Below are positions 26,186 to 34,274 of a stretch of 47,475 nt of DNA, piece by piece (the stretch's first letter is position 1; each line of letters opens with the position of its first letter). The position numbers and the translations under genes are program-made. This DNA comes from Dehalococcoidales bacterium (GTDB lineage: Bacteria; Chloroflexota; Dehalococcoidia; Dehalococcoidales; RBG-16-60-22): contig JAFGPF010000057.1 of assembly GCA_016926115.1 (NCBI GenBank), forward strand, positions 1 through 47,475, given 5' to 3'. The notes under the pieces were generated by a model. The model saw only the letters and a program-made list of their open reading frames with translations. It was not told where the DNA came from and ran no database searches.

Positions 26186-27181
26186 ATGGACCAGCCCGTC
26201 GGCGCCGATGCCGAAAATAAACTGATAGCCATCCTCAAGGTATTGAGCGAGTCCTCTGAACCGCTCGGCTCGATTACCATCGCCCGCCTCCTGGAAAAAG
26301 ACGGGGTATTCCTCAGCGAACGGGCGGTGAGATACCACCTCCGGATTACCGACGAACGCGGCTTTACCCGGCCCGGCGGGCACGACGGCAGGATGATTAC
26401 CCCCCTGGGCAGGCAGGAAGTCAAAGAAGCGCTGGTACCGCAGCAGCTCGGCCTCGTGCGCGATAAGCTGGAACTGCTGGCTTACCAGACCACCTTCGAC
26501 CCCGCCAGACGCGCCGGTCTGCTGGCGATAAACACCTCGATTATCGATAAAGATAAGTTCAAGAAAGCCCTTGCGGCGATGAAAGAACCTTTCAAGGCGG
26601 GCCTGTGCGTCAGCGAACTGGTGGCTACGGCCAGGGCGGGCGAAAAACTAGGCTCCGTGGTAGTGCCCGATGGGAAAATTGGCTTCGCCACCGTCTGCGG
26701 GGCTTCCATCAACGGCGTCCTCCTCAAGGCAGGCGTACCCACCGAGTTCCGCTTCGGCGGGGTGCTGGAAATAAGGAACTCCACACCAAGACGCTTCGTG
26801 GCGATAACCGAATACTCCGGTACTTCCACGGACCCCTCCGAGCAGTTCATCCAGGCGAAAATGACCAGCGTCGGGCTGGTTTCCCGGACGGGGAGCGGCA
26901 AGATACTGGGCGCTTTCCGCACCATACCGGCCCCCGCCAGGGAAGTCGTCGAGGAGAAAGCCGCCCTTCTCAAGGAAATAGGCATCGGCGGTATTTACAC
27001 CCTCGGCAATATCAGCGAGCCGCTCTGCCAGATACCCGTCGCCATGAACCGCGTCGGCGTCGTGCAACTCGGCGGGCTGAATCCGGTGGCGGCTGCGGTC
27101 GAAGCCGGTATGGAAATCGAAAACATCGCCGAGAGCGGTCTAATCGATTTTAAGGAACTGCACAGCTACAAGGAACTCTAG
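26186..27181 (+). CDS. nrpR: NrpR-type nitrogen repressor (winged helix plus one NRD domain)
   Basis: A 331-residue protein. Residues 8-78 form a winged helix (KVLSESSEPLGSITIARLLE, LSERAVRYHLRITDERGFTR). The rest matches the NrpR regulatory domain (DUF128): GLLAINTSIIDKDKFKKAL, CVSELVATARAG, FATVCGASINGVLLKAGVPT, and VGVVQLGGLNPVAAAVEAG. NrpR is known from methanogens, where it represses nitrogen genes and is released by 2-oxoglutarate. The single regulatory domain resembles the NrpRI form. It is co-transcribed with glnA. The palindrome at 17061-17080 fits its expected target. Archaeal-type regulation in a bacterial setting is the odd point; related genes occur in a few bacteria, to my knowledge. 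Confidence 0.88.
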   Translation: MDQPVGADAENKLIAILKVLSESSEPLGSITIARLLEKDGVFLSERAVRYHLRITDERGFTRPGGHDGRMITPLGRQEVKEALVPQQLGLVRDKLELLAYQTTFDPARRAGLLAINTSIIDKDKFKKALAAMKEPFKAGLCVSELVATARAGEKLGSVVVPDGKIGFATVCGASINGVLLKAGVPTEFRFGGVLEIRNSTPRRFVAITEYSGTSTDPSEQFIQAKMTSVGLVSRTGSGKILGAFRTIPAPAREVVEEKAALLKEIGIGGIYTLGNISEPLCQIPVAMNRVGVVQLGGLNPVAAAVEAGMEIENIAESGLIDFKELHSYKEL

Positions 27182-27182
27182 T

Positions 27183-28208
27183 CTAAACTTGCTGTTCCCG
27201 GTCAAGCCACGTCGAGAGATAGCGCTCGCCCGTATCCGGCATGATAACCACAATCAGTTTCCCCCTGCTTTCCGCCCTGCCGGCTACCTTCACCGCCGCC
27301 CAGACCGCCGCCCCCGATGAAATCCCCGCCAGTATCCCTTCCTCCCGGGCAAGCCGCCTTGCCGTGGTGTCCGCGTCCTCATTGCTCACGGTAATGATTT
27401 CATCGATGAGGTCCGTCCTGAGAACATCGGGCACGAATCCGGCTCCGATTCCCTGAATCACATGTCCCCCCGCTTTTCCCCCGGAGAGTACCGGCGAGCC
27501 CTCCGGCTCCACGGCGACCACCTGAAATCCCGGCTTCCTGGCTTTAATTACTTCCGCCACACCGGTAATCGTGCCGCCGGTGCCCACTCCGCCGACCAGA
27601 ATATCCACTCCGCCGCCGCTATCCCGCCAGATTTCCTCGGCGGTGGTCAGGCGGTGTATCTCCGGATTCGCCGGATTTTTAAACTGCTGTGGCATGAAAT
27701 AATTCCTGTTCTCCGCGGTAAGCTGCTCCGCCTTCCTTATCGCCCCCGGTATGCCTTCCTCCCCCGGAGTCAGCACCAGCTCCGCCCCGAAGAGGGAAAG
27801 AAGCTGCCGCCGCTCCACGGACATGGAGTCCGGCATAACGATGACGAGCCGGTATCCCCGGGCGGCGCAGATACAGGCCAATCCTATGCCGGTATTGCCG
27901 CTGGTAGGCTCGATGATTACCGTGTCTTTCTTGATAAGCCCCCTCTTCTCGGCGTCGGCTATCATGGCAACACCAAGCCTGTCCTTGATGCTGTTCGCCG
28001 GATTGAAGGACTCCAGCTTGGCTACCACCTCCGCCCCTGCCCCTTCGGCAATGCGGTTCAACCTGACCAGGGGCGTGTTCCCGATTGTCCCGGAGACATC
28101 CGAGGCAATCCCCCGGGTAATCTTCGGTATCTTCACCCCCCTGTAATCGAGATATTCTACTTCCGGATTAGATTCCGCCATATCTTCATCTCTCCTCGAA
28201 TACTCCAT
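27183..28208 (-). CDS. cysK: Cysteine synthase
   Basis: A 341-residue fold-type II PLP enzyme that makes cysteine from O-acetylserine (or a related activated serine) and sulfide. The PLP Lys is in [11 protein letters not shown], the substrate loop is [12 protein letters not shown], and the PLP phosphate is held by [16 protein letters not shown]. The first 35 residues are an extension before the usual IGNTPLVRL start. A shorter form from the ATG at 28181 is possible, as AGGAGA precedes it. It converges on nrpR with one base between stops. Confidence 0.92.
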   Translation of the reverse strand: MEYSRRDEDMAESNPEVEYLDYRGVKIPKITRGIASDVSGTIGNTPLVRLNRIAEGAGAEVVAKLESFNPANSIKDRLGVAMIADAEKRGLIKKDTVIIEPTSGNTGIGLACICAARGYRLVIVMPDSMSVERRQLLSLFGAELVLTPGEEGIPGAIRKAEQLTAENRNYFMPQQFKNPANPEIHRLTTAEEIWRDSGGGVDILVGGVGTGGTITGVAEVIKARKPGFQVVAVEPEGSPVLSGGKAGGHVIQGIGAGFVPDVLRTDLIDEIITVSNEDADTTARRLAREEGILAGISSGAAVWAAVKVAGRAESRGKLIVVIMPDTGERYLSTWLDREQQV

Positions 28209-28228
28209 ATTGGTGACCTTTTCAACTT

Positions 28229-28258
28229 AAAATACCACGTCGGAGAAAATGATATCAA
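28229..28258 (-). promoter_or_regulatory. Possible cysK promoter
   Basis: On the minus strand TTGATA (28258-28253), an 18-base spacer and TATTTT (28234-28229) give a fair sigma-70 match, about 20 bases before the first cysK ATG. The -10 is weak. Confidence 0.4.
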
Positions 28259-28291
28259 TACCCGCCCGGTGTTCCGGCATCTGCCGGTTTG

Positions 28292-28321
28292 TTGATTGTA
28301 TCGAGTCGTTCAGAGTACAAT
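28292..28321 (+). promoter_or_regulatory. Promoter of the cupin cluster
   Basis: TTGATT (28292-28297), an 18-base spacer and TACAAT (28316-28321) form a fair promoter about 60 bases before the first cupin gene, with AAGGAGG before the ATG. Confidence 0.5.
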
Positions 28322-28386
28322 CACTTTAACGCCTGAATTTTCACGGTATCACTATGTCTGCGTGTAACCGGTAAGGAGGGACTCCG

Positions 28387-28926
28387 ATGTCACAGGGCAA
28401 ATACGATAAGTACTTCCTGAAAAACGCGCCCCCCAAACTCCCCTTCGATTTCGTCATGGGGCCGATTCTCCAGCGCATGGACAGTAAGACCATCGAAGGC
28501 AGTAACTTCTACTTCATTCACTGGGTGTTGCCCCATGAAAAGCCCCACATGAAAATAGGCCACCCCCCGCACATCCATAGCGAAGCCGAACTCCTCATAC
28601 ACATCGGCACCAACCCGGACGACCCCGATGACCTCGGGGCGGAGGTCGAGCTATACGTGGGACCGGAACTGGAAAGGCACGTCATCACGGAGTCCACCGT
28701 GGTCTTTCTGCCCCCCAACTTCCTCCACGGTCCCTGGAACCCCATTAAGACAGTCCGACCCTGGATATTTATCGAAATCAATCAGGGCTTAAAGCACACG
28801 GAGAAGTTCTTCCCGCAGCTCTTGACGAAGGAACACCGGGCCCAGCTGGACTGGTCGTTCTGGCACGACGACGGCATGAGCGAAGGGTACAGCAATATGG
28901 TAACGCCGCCGCCTAAGGGAGGATAA
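28387..28926 (+). CDS. Cupin-fold protein, first of two paralogues
   Basis: A 179-residue single-domain cupin. The metal-type motif is PPHIHSEAELLIHIG (two His and a Glu, about residues 60-72) with a later His in NFLHGPWNP. It begins with SQGKYDKYF, nearly the same as the start of the second cupin at 31070 (PKGNYDRYF), so the two are paralogues. The metal ligands appear complete here. The reaction is unknown. It opens a run of five same-strand genes with an M24-fold protein, a flavodoxin-ferredoxin, the second cupin and an SDR, suggesting a catabolic or modification pathway. Confidence 0.75.
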   Translation: MSQGKYDKYFLKNAPPKLPFDFVMGPILQRMDSKTIEGSNFYFIHWVLPHEKPHMKIGHPPHIHSEAELLIHIGTNPDDPDDLGAEVELYVGPELERHVITESTVVFLPPNFLHGPWNPIKTVRPWIFIEINQGLKHTEKFFPQLLTKEHRAQLDWSFWHDDGMSEGYSNMVTPPPKGG

Positions 28927-28929
28927 GCT

Positions 28930-30081
28930 ATGCTGGAACTCACCCTGAAAGAAAAAGAACGCCGCTACACGCTGCTGCGTAAGGCGTTACAGAAAGCCGG
29001 GCTATCGGCGCTCATCGTCTACGGCGGCACCCAGCTCGGCGTGCCCGTCCATTATTTAACACGCGTATGGGGGAACAAGCAGAACATGGTGGTTTTCCCC
29101 GTCGAATCCGACCCCGTTCTCCTTGTCCCCAGCAACACCGGCATCACCGGAGAATCGCTGGTAAAACAGGGCTGCTGGATACCGGCTAATAACGTACTCT
29201 CCTCGACCAATCTTGCAGTAGATGCCGCCAGACTGATAATCGACCTCAAATTACAGAAAACACAGGTCGGCATCGACAGCTTTCGCTTCTGGCCCGTCTT
29301 CGAATATGAGCAGTTCCACGAACTTTGCCCGGACGCACGGCTGGTGGAATCGCACCGGCTGTTCGGGGAGATACGCGGACCCAAGAGCGCCGGGGAACTG
29401 GCGGTCATGGCAGAAGCAATCCGTATTTCCGACCTCGCCCATACTACCTTTTTAGCCAACCTTAAACCCGGTCTTACCGAGGCGGAAGCCGCGGCAAAAG
29501 CCAGCGAAGTCCTGGACGCGAACGACATTATCGACCGTATAGTCCTCATTCACACCCGGCCGGACGCGCCATACCCCTACCGGCCCGGCCCCACCGTAAT
29601 TCAAAAGCCCAACCCGGTAACGTTCTCGCCGGAATTCACCCGTAACGCGGGCTACGGCGCCCAGATGATACGCGAGTACTGGTGGGAAAAGCCGGAAGGG
29701 ACATACAAAAAGATGTTCGGGATGTGGGCGGAAATGAGGCAGATGGTAATAAGGGAGTTCCGCCCCGGCGTGGAGATTACCGGCGCCGGACAGATGATAG
29801 AAGACCTGGTCGGCAAATGGGGCTTCGAGTGCGATAAGCTGGGGCACGCCGTCGGGCTGTCCTACGGGGACGCCCCCTATATCACCGCCGGACCCCACGA
29901 GCGCGACTTCATGGAGTGGACGATCCTTACGGACGAGGTCTACGCCGTTCATCCCATGGTCAGGTGTAAGGGCGGCAAAGCCCCGTTCACCATGATCGGG
30001 GATATGTACCACGTCGGCAAAGACGCCACGGAGTGGATGACCACCACCCTGCCGGGCCTCCCGGAGATGATTCCGCAGTAA
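28930..30081 (+). CDS. M24-fold (creatinase/Xaa-Pro peptidase-like) protein lacking usual metal ligands
   Basis: A 383-residue protein with the N-terminal creatinase domain (about 1-140) and a C-terminal pita-bread domain (about 150-375). Aligned by eye to metallo-members, the first Asp region (VTFSPEFTRNAGYGAQMIRE) lacks both Asp ligands, the Glu of the EP motif is His (EVYAVHPMV), and the last Glu region reads IGDMYHV. The His in LGHAVGLSYG is kept. This suggests a metal-free member, as creatinase is, rather than an active aminopeptidase. It is 3 bases after the cupin gene and 2 bases before the next gene, so it belongs to the operon. Substrate unknown. Confidence 0.75.
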   Translation: MLELTLKEKERRYTLLRKALQKAGLSALIVYGGTQLGVPVHYLTRVWGNKQNMVVFPVESDPVLLVPSNTGITGESLVKQGCWIPANNVLSSTNLAVDAARLIIDLKLQKTQVGIDSFRFWPVFEYEQFHELCPDARLVESHRLFGEIRGPKSAGELAVMAEAIRISDLAHTTFLANLKPGLTEAEAAAKASEVLDANDIIDRIVLIHTRPDAPYPYRPGPTVIQKPNPVTFSPEFTRNAGYGAQMIREYWWEKPEGTYKKMFGMWAEMRQMVIREFRPGVEITGAGQMIEDLVGKWGFECDKLGHAVGLSYGDAPYITAGPHERDFMEWTILTDEVYAVHPMVRCKGGKAPFTMIGDMYHVGKDATEWMTTTLPGLPEMIPQ

Positions 30082-30083
30082 AG

Positions 30084-31022
30084 ATGAAAAGTATCGTAAT
30101 TTACTATTCCCAGGCCGGAAGCACGCAGAAGATTGCCGGGGCCATCCGCGACGGCATTCAGGACTTTATACCCTGTGATATCGCCAGATTGCAGGACGTA
30201 AACGCCGACGACTTACAAACATACGACTTAATCGGCGTCGGCGCCCCGGTCTGGCACCGGCGCGAGCCTGCCGGCGTCATGCACTTCATCGAGTTCACCC
30301 TGAACAACGTGGAGGGCAGGCACGCCTTCGCCTTCTGCACCCACGGACTCTATCCGGGCCGCTTCCTGGCAAGGGTCGCGGCTTTCCTCACACAGCGCGG
30401 GCTGGCGGTCATCGGCTGGAACGACTGGTATGGCAGCGTCTTCCTGCCGGAAAAGCCCAAGCCCTACTTTACCGACGGTCACCCCGACGATATAGACCTT
30501 GCGGAAGCGCGTGACTTCGGTCGGGAAATGGCGGAGCGCAGCCGCAGGATTTACGCGGGAGAAACCGACCTGATACCTGTGTTGCCTGCGGGCAGCGAGT
30601 ACGACGAACTCTACCCCGGGCCCCCGCGGGGACTGCGCCGTACCGACGAGCAGCGTGAACTCATCGGCATACGGGCTTTCGATTATCATGTCAACAGCGA
30701 GAAATGCGCCTACCCGAAGTGCACCGTCTGCATTGACAACTGCCCCACGCACAGTATCAACCTTGCCGTGTCACCGCCCATTCTCAAGGAGACCTGCGAC
30801 CGCTGTTCCTACTGCGAGCAGATTTGCCCACGCGGCGCCATTGAGTTCGACTGGGCGCCCGTCGTGAAAATCGTCGACGAGGACGCGATTAAGTATTTTA
30901 CCGGGGTCGCGGAGGAAGCGGAGTCGAAAGGGCGCTTCCGCCGGCTGGTGCCCCTGGAAAAGGTCGGCTGGAAGACCCCCTGGTACACCGTCAAAAAGCC
31001 GCCGCGACTCAAACCGATATAA
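30084..31022 (+). CDS. Flavodoxin-ferredoxin fusion protein (EFR1-like)
   Basis: A 312-residue electron carrier. Residues 1-160 are a flavodoxin fold (SIVIYYSQAGSTQKIAGAI for the FMN phosphate). Residues about 220-275 hold two 4Fe-4S sites (CAYPKCTVCIDNCP and CDRCSYCEQICPRGAIEF). The two domains should pass electrons between FMN and clusters. I start at ATG 30084, just after the M24 stop, because the frame upstream overlaps that gene and the flavodoxin strand begins here. In this operon it may supply electrons to the reaction that involves the cupins or the SDR. Confidence 0.82.
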   Translation: MKSIVIYYSQAGSTQKIAGAIRDGIQDFIPCDIARLQDVNADDLQTYDLIGVGAPVWHRREPAGVMHFIEFTLNNVEGRHAFAFCTHGLYPGRFLARVAAFLTQRGLAVIGWNDWYGSVFLPEKPKPYFTDGHPDDIDLAEARDFGREMAERSRRIYAGETDLIPVLPAGSEYDELYPGPPRGLRRTDEQRELIGIRAFDYHVNSEKCAYPKCTVCIDNCPTHSINLAVSPPILKETCDRCSYCEQICPRGAIEFDWAPVVKIVDEDAIKYFTGVAEEAESKGRFRRLVPLEKVGWKTPWYTVKKPPRLKPI

Positions 31023-31069
31023 CACTAATTTGTTTTTTGTTTTATGTTAAATGAAAAGGAGATAGAAAA

Positions 31070-31495
31070 ATGCCAAAAGGAAATTACGATAGATATTTCA
31101 CCACGGAGATCGTGAAGGACCACCCGGAAGGGGGAGGCGCCCACATTACTAGTACGCGTCACCTCAAGGATTTCGGCGGGGGACAATTATCAATCGATTG
31201 CATCTATATCACCAGCCCCCACCGCATGATTAGCCAGCCCCATAAGCACGATTTCGCCCAGTACCTTAGCTTCTTCTCGGCAAACCCCGACGACGCTAAA
31301 GACTTCGACGCGGAAATCGAGATGTGCCTCGGCAAGGAGCAGGAGAAGCACATCATCACCAGGCCCACGTCCGTGTACGTGCCGGCGGGACTTGACCACG
31401 GACCGGTCAACTTTGCTAAAATAAACAAGCCCGTCCTGTTCCTGGATATCGCCGTGACGGGTGAATATACTCGCGTGGGTAATACGCCCGACTAA
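31070..31495 (+). CDS. Cupin-fold protein, second paralogue
   Basis: A 141-residue cupin related to the one at 28387: the same KGNYDRYF start, the PDDAKDFDAEIEMCLGKEQE segment that parallels PDDLGAEVELYVGPELE, and a late His in GLDHGPVNF. The metal motif is HKHDFAQYL, with Gln where the first copy has Glu, so metal binding may differ. AAAGGAG lies 8 bases before the ATG. It is followed by the SDR gene after 20 bases. Function is unknown. Confidence 0.75.
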   Translation: MPKGNYDRYFTTEIVKDHPEGGGAHITSTRHLKDFGGGQLSIDCIYITSPHRMISQPHKHDFAQYLSFFSANPDDAKDFDAEIEMCLGKEQEKHIITRPTSVYVPAGLDHGPVNFAKINKPVLFLDIAVTGEYTRVGNTPD

Positions 31496-31515
31496 CTGAA
31501 AAGGAGTTAAGAAAG

Positions 31516-32313
31516 ATGTTACTGAAGGATAGAGTCGCGATTATCACCGGAGGGGCCAAAGGGATGGGACGCGGCATGGCTTTGAAATTCGCCGGAGAAG
31601 GCTGCAGGGTAGCCATCGCCGATATTGCCGTCAAGGATGCGGAGGAAGCCGTCGCGGAAATCAAGCAAAAAGGCGGAGAGGGAATCGCCGTCAAGTGCGA
31701 CGTCACCAGCGGCCAGCAGGTCGCCGATGCCGTGGCAACGGTCGCCAAAAAGTACGGTAAAATCGATATCCTGGTCAACAACGCCGGGGCCATCGCCAAG
31801 CACATACCCATCGAGGACATGCCGGAGGAGACGTGGGACAAGGTCATGGCGCTGAACCTGAAAAGCCACTTCCTGTTCTGCAAGAACGTGGTGCCGTACA
31901 TGAAAAAAGCAAAATACGGCAAGATAATCGGCGTTTCCTCCATCGGCGCCATCCAGCCCCCGGCGCATGAAGCCAACTACAACACCGCCAAAGGAGCCAT
32001 CATCAGCTTCACTTACGACCTTGCCACCGCGCTGGCGTCCCTCAATATCACCGTCAACGCCATCCTGCCGGGTCCCATCAGGACGCACTTTTACGATGCC
32101 AACATTGGCGCGCTGCCGCAAGATAAGCAGGACGAGATGTTCGCCATGCTGGGCAAGAAAACGCCCATGCAGAGAGTCGGGGAGCCGGAGGACATCGCCG
32201 GGGCGGCCCTGTTCCTGGCTTCCGACCTTTCCGCGTATGTGACCGGGCAGGTTTTATACGTGGCGGGAGGACTGCCGCTCATAGCACCCACTCCAATGCC
32301 AACGGATAAATAA
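31516..32313 (+). CDS. Short-chain dehydrogenase/reductase (SDR family)
   Basis: A 265-residue classical SDR. The cofactor motif is TGGAKGMGRGMA (TGxxxGxG), followed by ADIAV with an Asp that favours NAD(H). NNAG is present in LVNNAGAIAK. The catalytic Ser is in GVSSIGAIQ, and YNTAKGA supplies Tyr and Lys. It ends with YVTGQVLYVAGGLPL. Substrate unknown; it is the last gene of the cupin cluster. AAGGAG precedes the ATG and a strong terminator follows the stop. Confidence 0.92.
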   Translation: MLLKDRVAIITGGAKGMGRGMALKFAGEGCRVAIADIAVKDAEEAVAEIKQKGGEGIAVKCDVTSGQQVADAVATVAKKYGKIDILVNNAGAIAKHIPIEDMPEETWDKVMALNLKSHFLFCKNVVPYMKKAKYGKIIGVSSIGAIQPPAHEANYNTAKGAIISFTYDLATALASLNITVNAILPGPIRTHFYDANIGALPQDKQDEMFAMLGKKTPMQRVGEPEDIAGAALFLASDLSAYVTGQVLYVAGGLPLIAPTPMPTDK

Positions 32314-32328
32314 GAAAGATAAACACTA

Positions 32329-32355
32329 AGGGGGGCTTTCGCCCCCCTCTTTTTT
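32329..32355 (+). terminator. Intrinsic terminator after the SDR gene
   Basis: AGGGGGGC (32329-32336), loop TTTC and GCCCCCCT (32341-32348) form a perfect 8-bp stem followed by CTTTTTT. It ends the cupin-SDR operon and keeps it off the opposing gene at 32365. Confidence 0.9.
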
Positions 32356-32364
32356 ATTTACAAT

Positions 32365-34035
32365 CTAGTATCTCAGGTAGTTGGGCACGACATTCCTGTA
32401 TTTCTTGACCAGTTGCGCCCAGTTCTTCGGCAGCTCTATCTTCTTCGTGATGGGCGGGGGGCCGCCCTGGATGAAGCCCATCCACGAGCCGAAACCGCCG
32501 AAGACGAACACGCGGGCGGGCTCCGGGTCCCGCGGACTCGGTACCAGAATTGCCCCTTTATCGGCAGTGCCTGTGATTACCACGTTTCCCCGGTCGAAAG
32601 GCTTGCTGTCGTCCAGCCCGAGTCTCTTGTAGTAGCCGTCGGGGACGATGGAGTACTTGACGATATAGTCCTTGACCGCCTTCTTGCTCCAGCCGCCGTC
32701 CGCCAAGGACGCGGCGTTGGTGGGGGTAAGCAGCACCGCGAAGGAACCCATGCGGGCGGGGACGATACTGCCGACGATGGTCGCCAGCAGGCCCTTGTCG
32801 TCGGTGCCAAAGGGCATCATCTGCTGGAAGGACTGGGGGAACATCAGCGTGATGGCGCTGTCCTCCTTCTCGAAACCCTGGTCGACGTGGAAAGGCTCCC
32901 AGGGACTGTTTTCCTCGTTCTCCGCGGCGACCCAAGTATATTTGCCGGGATTGCCCAGCACGCCCATGTCCTCGATTTGCTTGCGGATGCCGCGTCCGTT
33001 CTTGGTGATAAGCCCGAGAGCGCGCCCGATGGACGCGTTGGCGATATCACCGGGATTGGTCGCGCCATAAGTCGAGCGTATATTAGCGTCCTTAGCCACG
33101 GGCCCGTTGATGAGCCAGAACGGCGAAAACGAGCCCGTGCTGGCGGCCATCATACCGCAGACGGGATTATCGGCCAGGGCGTGCACCCCGGCGATGAGCA
33201 CCGGCATATAGGTGGGCAGGCAGCCCGCCATGACGGCGTTGACGGCAATCATCTCCACGGTAGCCTTGCCCAGGCGCGGCTCCAGCTTCTCCACCAGGTG
33301 GTCGGGGGGCAGGTCTGTCCCCGTGAGCATCTCCGCCACGGCTGCCTCGGTGGGTGGAATCACGGGCAGTCCATCCGTCCAGCCCCGCTGGTAAAAGAAA
33401 CGGTTGACCTCTTCCAGGCTGCCCTTGAAGACGATTCGCGGCGGGTTTTCCGGCTCGCGGGGCTTCGGCGATTTCTCTTCGGCGGTCAGCGACTTCGTCA
33501 GCGCGGCGACTGTGCCGTCGAAGACCGCCGTGATGGCTTTATCGATGGTTTCCTCGACGGTGCACTCGGAGACGATTGTCTCCGGCACGAACCTGATTAC
33601 GGGCATGCCGCGACTCGACGCCGCCGACATCGCGTCGTTCTGAAAATGCTCGAAGACGAAGGTAACGGACGGGGTATCATGCTCCTCGATGAAAATAGCA
33701 TCGTACACAAGGTACTTGGTGCATGCCCCTCAGTCGCCGACGGACGCGATGACCGCATCCACCCCCTTAATCCAGTCCTCGAACTCCTGCTTCCTGTCCG
33801 GCTCCAGGGCGGACACCGAAAAAGAGCGGGCGTCGAACGTGCTCGTCTGAACGGTGGGGTATCTCTCCTTTAGCAGCCTCTCGGTCACGTCCAGAATCAG
33901 GGGCGCGGCGCGCTTGTTGTTGCAGAGAAGCCCTATCTTCTTCCCGGCGAGGCCGTCCAGGCGTGGTGAAAGACCGTTCAGGGGCTTGGGGTCCGCCGCC
34001 GCCCAGGGACTCAATACCTCATAGGATTCACTCAT
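32365..34035 (-). CDS. UGSC-family selenoprotein with C-terminal uncharacterised domain
   Basis: Read through one in-frame TGA (33732-33730), this gives 556 residues with Sec at 102. The sequence around it, ASVGD-U-GACTKYLVYDAIF, fits the UGSC (seleno)protein family, in which U or C is followed by G-S-C; here the third residue is Ala. Residues 1-150 form the UGSC domain; residues about 190-550 form a second conserved domain (RGWTDGLPVIPPTE, IAVNAVMAGCLPTYMPVLIA, NASIGRALGLITKNG). The frame is the same on both sides of TGA. The ATG at 34035 is preferred as GGAGG lies 8 bases before it. A redox role for the Sec-x-x-Cys pair is inferred. A plain stop codon producing two pieces is the alternative. 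Confidence 0.82.
33704..33723 (-). promoter_or_regulatory. Candidate bacterial SECIS hairpin
   Basis: Starting 7 bases after the TGA on the minus strand, TGCA-C-CAA pairs with TTG-TGTA (one G-T pair, one bulged C), with an apical loop GTACC whose first base is G. Bacterial SECIS elements sit right after the UGA and have a G early in the loop. The stem is short and the distance a little small, so this is tentative. Confidence 0.35.
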
Positions 34036-34119
34036 AATCATTACCTCCGGCTATATACTTCCAGTCTCTAATATATCAGAAACTGGAACGGTCTATCCAT
34101 TTTACCCGCGTGGTAACAA

Positions 34120-34143
34120 TACTGACTTTTTCCGAAGTCAGTA
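34120..34143. promoter_or_regulatory. Perfect 9-bp inverted repeat upstream of the second importer promoter
   Basis: TACTGACTT (34120-34128), a 6-base spacer and AAGTCAGTA (34135-34143) are perfect reverse complements. The repeat ends 3 bases before the -35 hexamer of the importer promoter and lies between two divergent genes. It is a likely regulator binding site; the regulator is not identified. Confidence 0.6.
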
Positions 34144-34146
34144 AAA

Positions 34147-34176
34147 TTGACACGTAATAAATAATCGTGCTAAACT
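34147..34176 (+). promoter_or_regulatory. Promoter of the second peptide importer
   Basis: TTGACA (34147-34152), an 18-base spacer and TAAACT (34171-34176) suggest a promoter with a perfect -35 and weak -10. Transcription would start near 34183, about 90 bases before dppB. Confidence 0.55.
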
Positions 34177-34274
34177 CTCCCCAAATCAAGGGTTTCCGAT
34201 ATCCTTATCGGTAAAACCGTGACCTGAACGAGTCTGCCCCGGTGAATCCAGTTCTTATCTAGGGGAGAGCAAAG

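Noticed and set aside
28387..31495. Cupins and M24 protein as DMSP lyases (DddQ/DddW/DddP-like)
   Set aside because: The M24 protein appears to lack the metal ligands DddP needs, and I see no specific signature of the lyase cupins; the idea rests only on fold.
33730..33732. TGA as a true stop or sequencing error splitting a pseudogene
   Set aside because: The frame is kept on both sides, no other damage is seen over 556 codons, and the TGA falls exactly at the U position of the family motif.
32413..33873. A 486-codon open frame opposite the UGSC gene
   Set aside because: The minus-strand gene shows clear conserved segments and the plus-strand frame does not; it is a shadow in GC-rich DNA.
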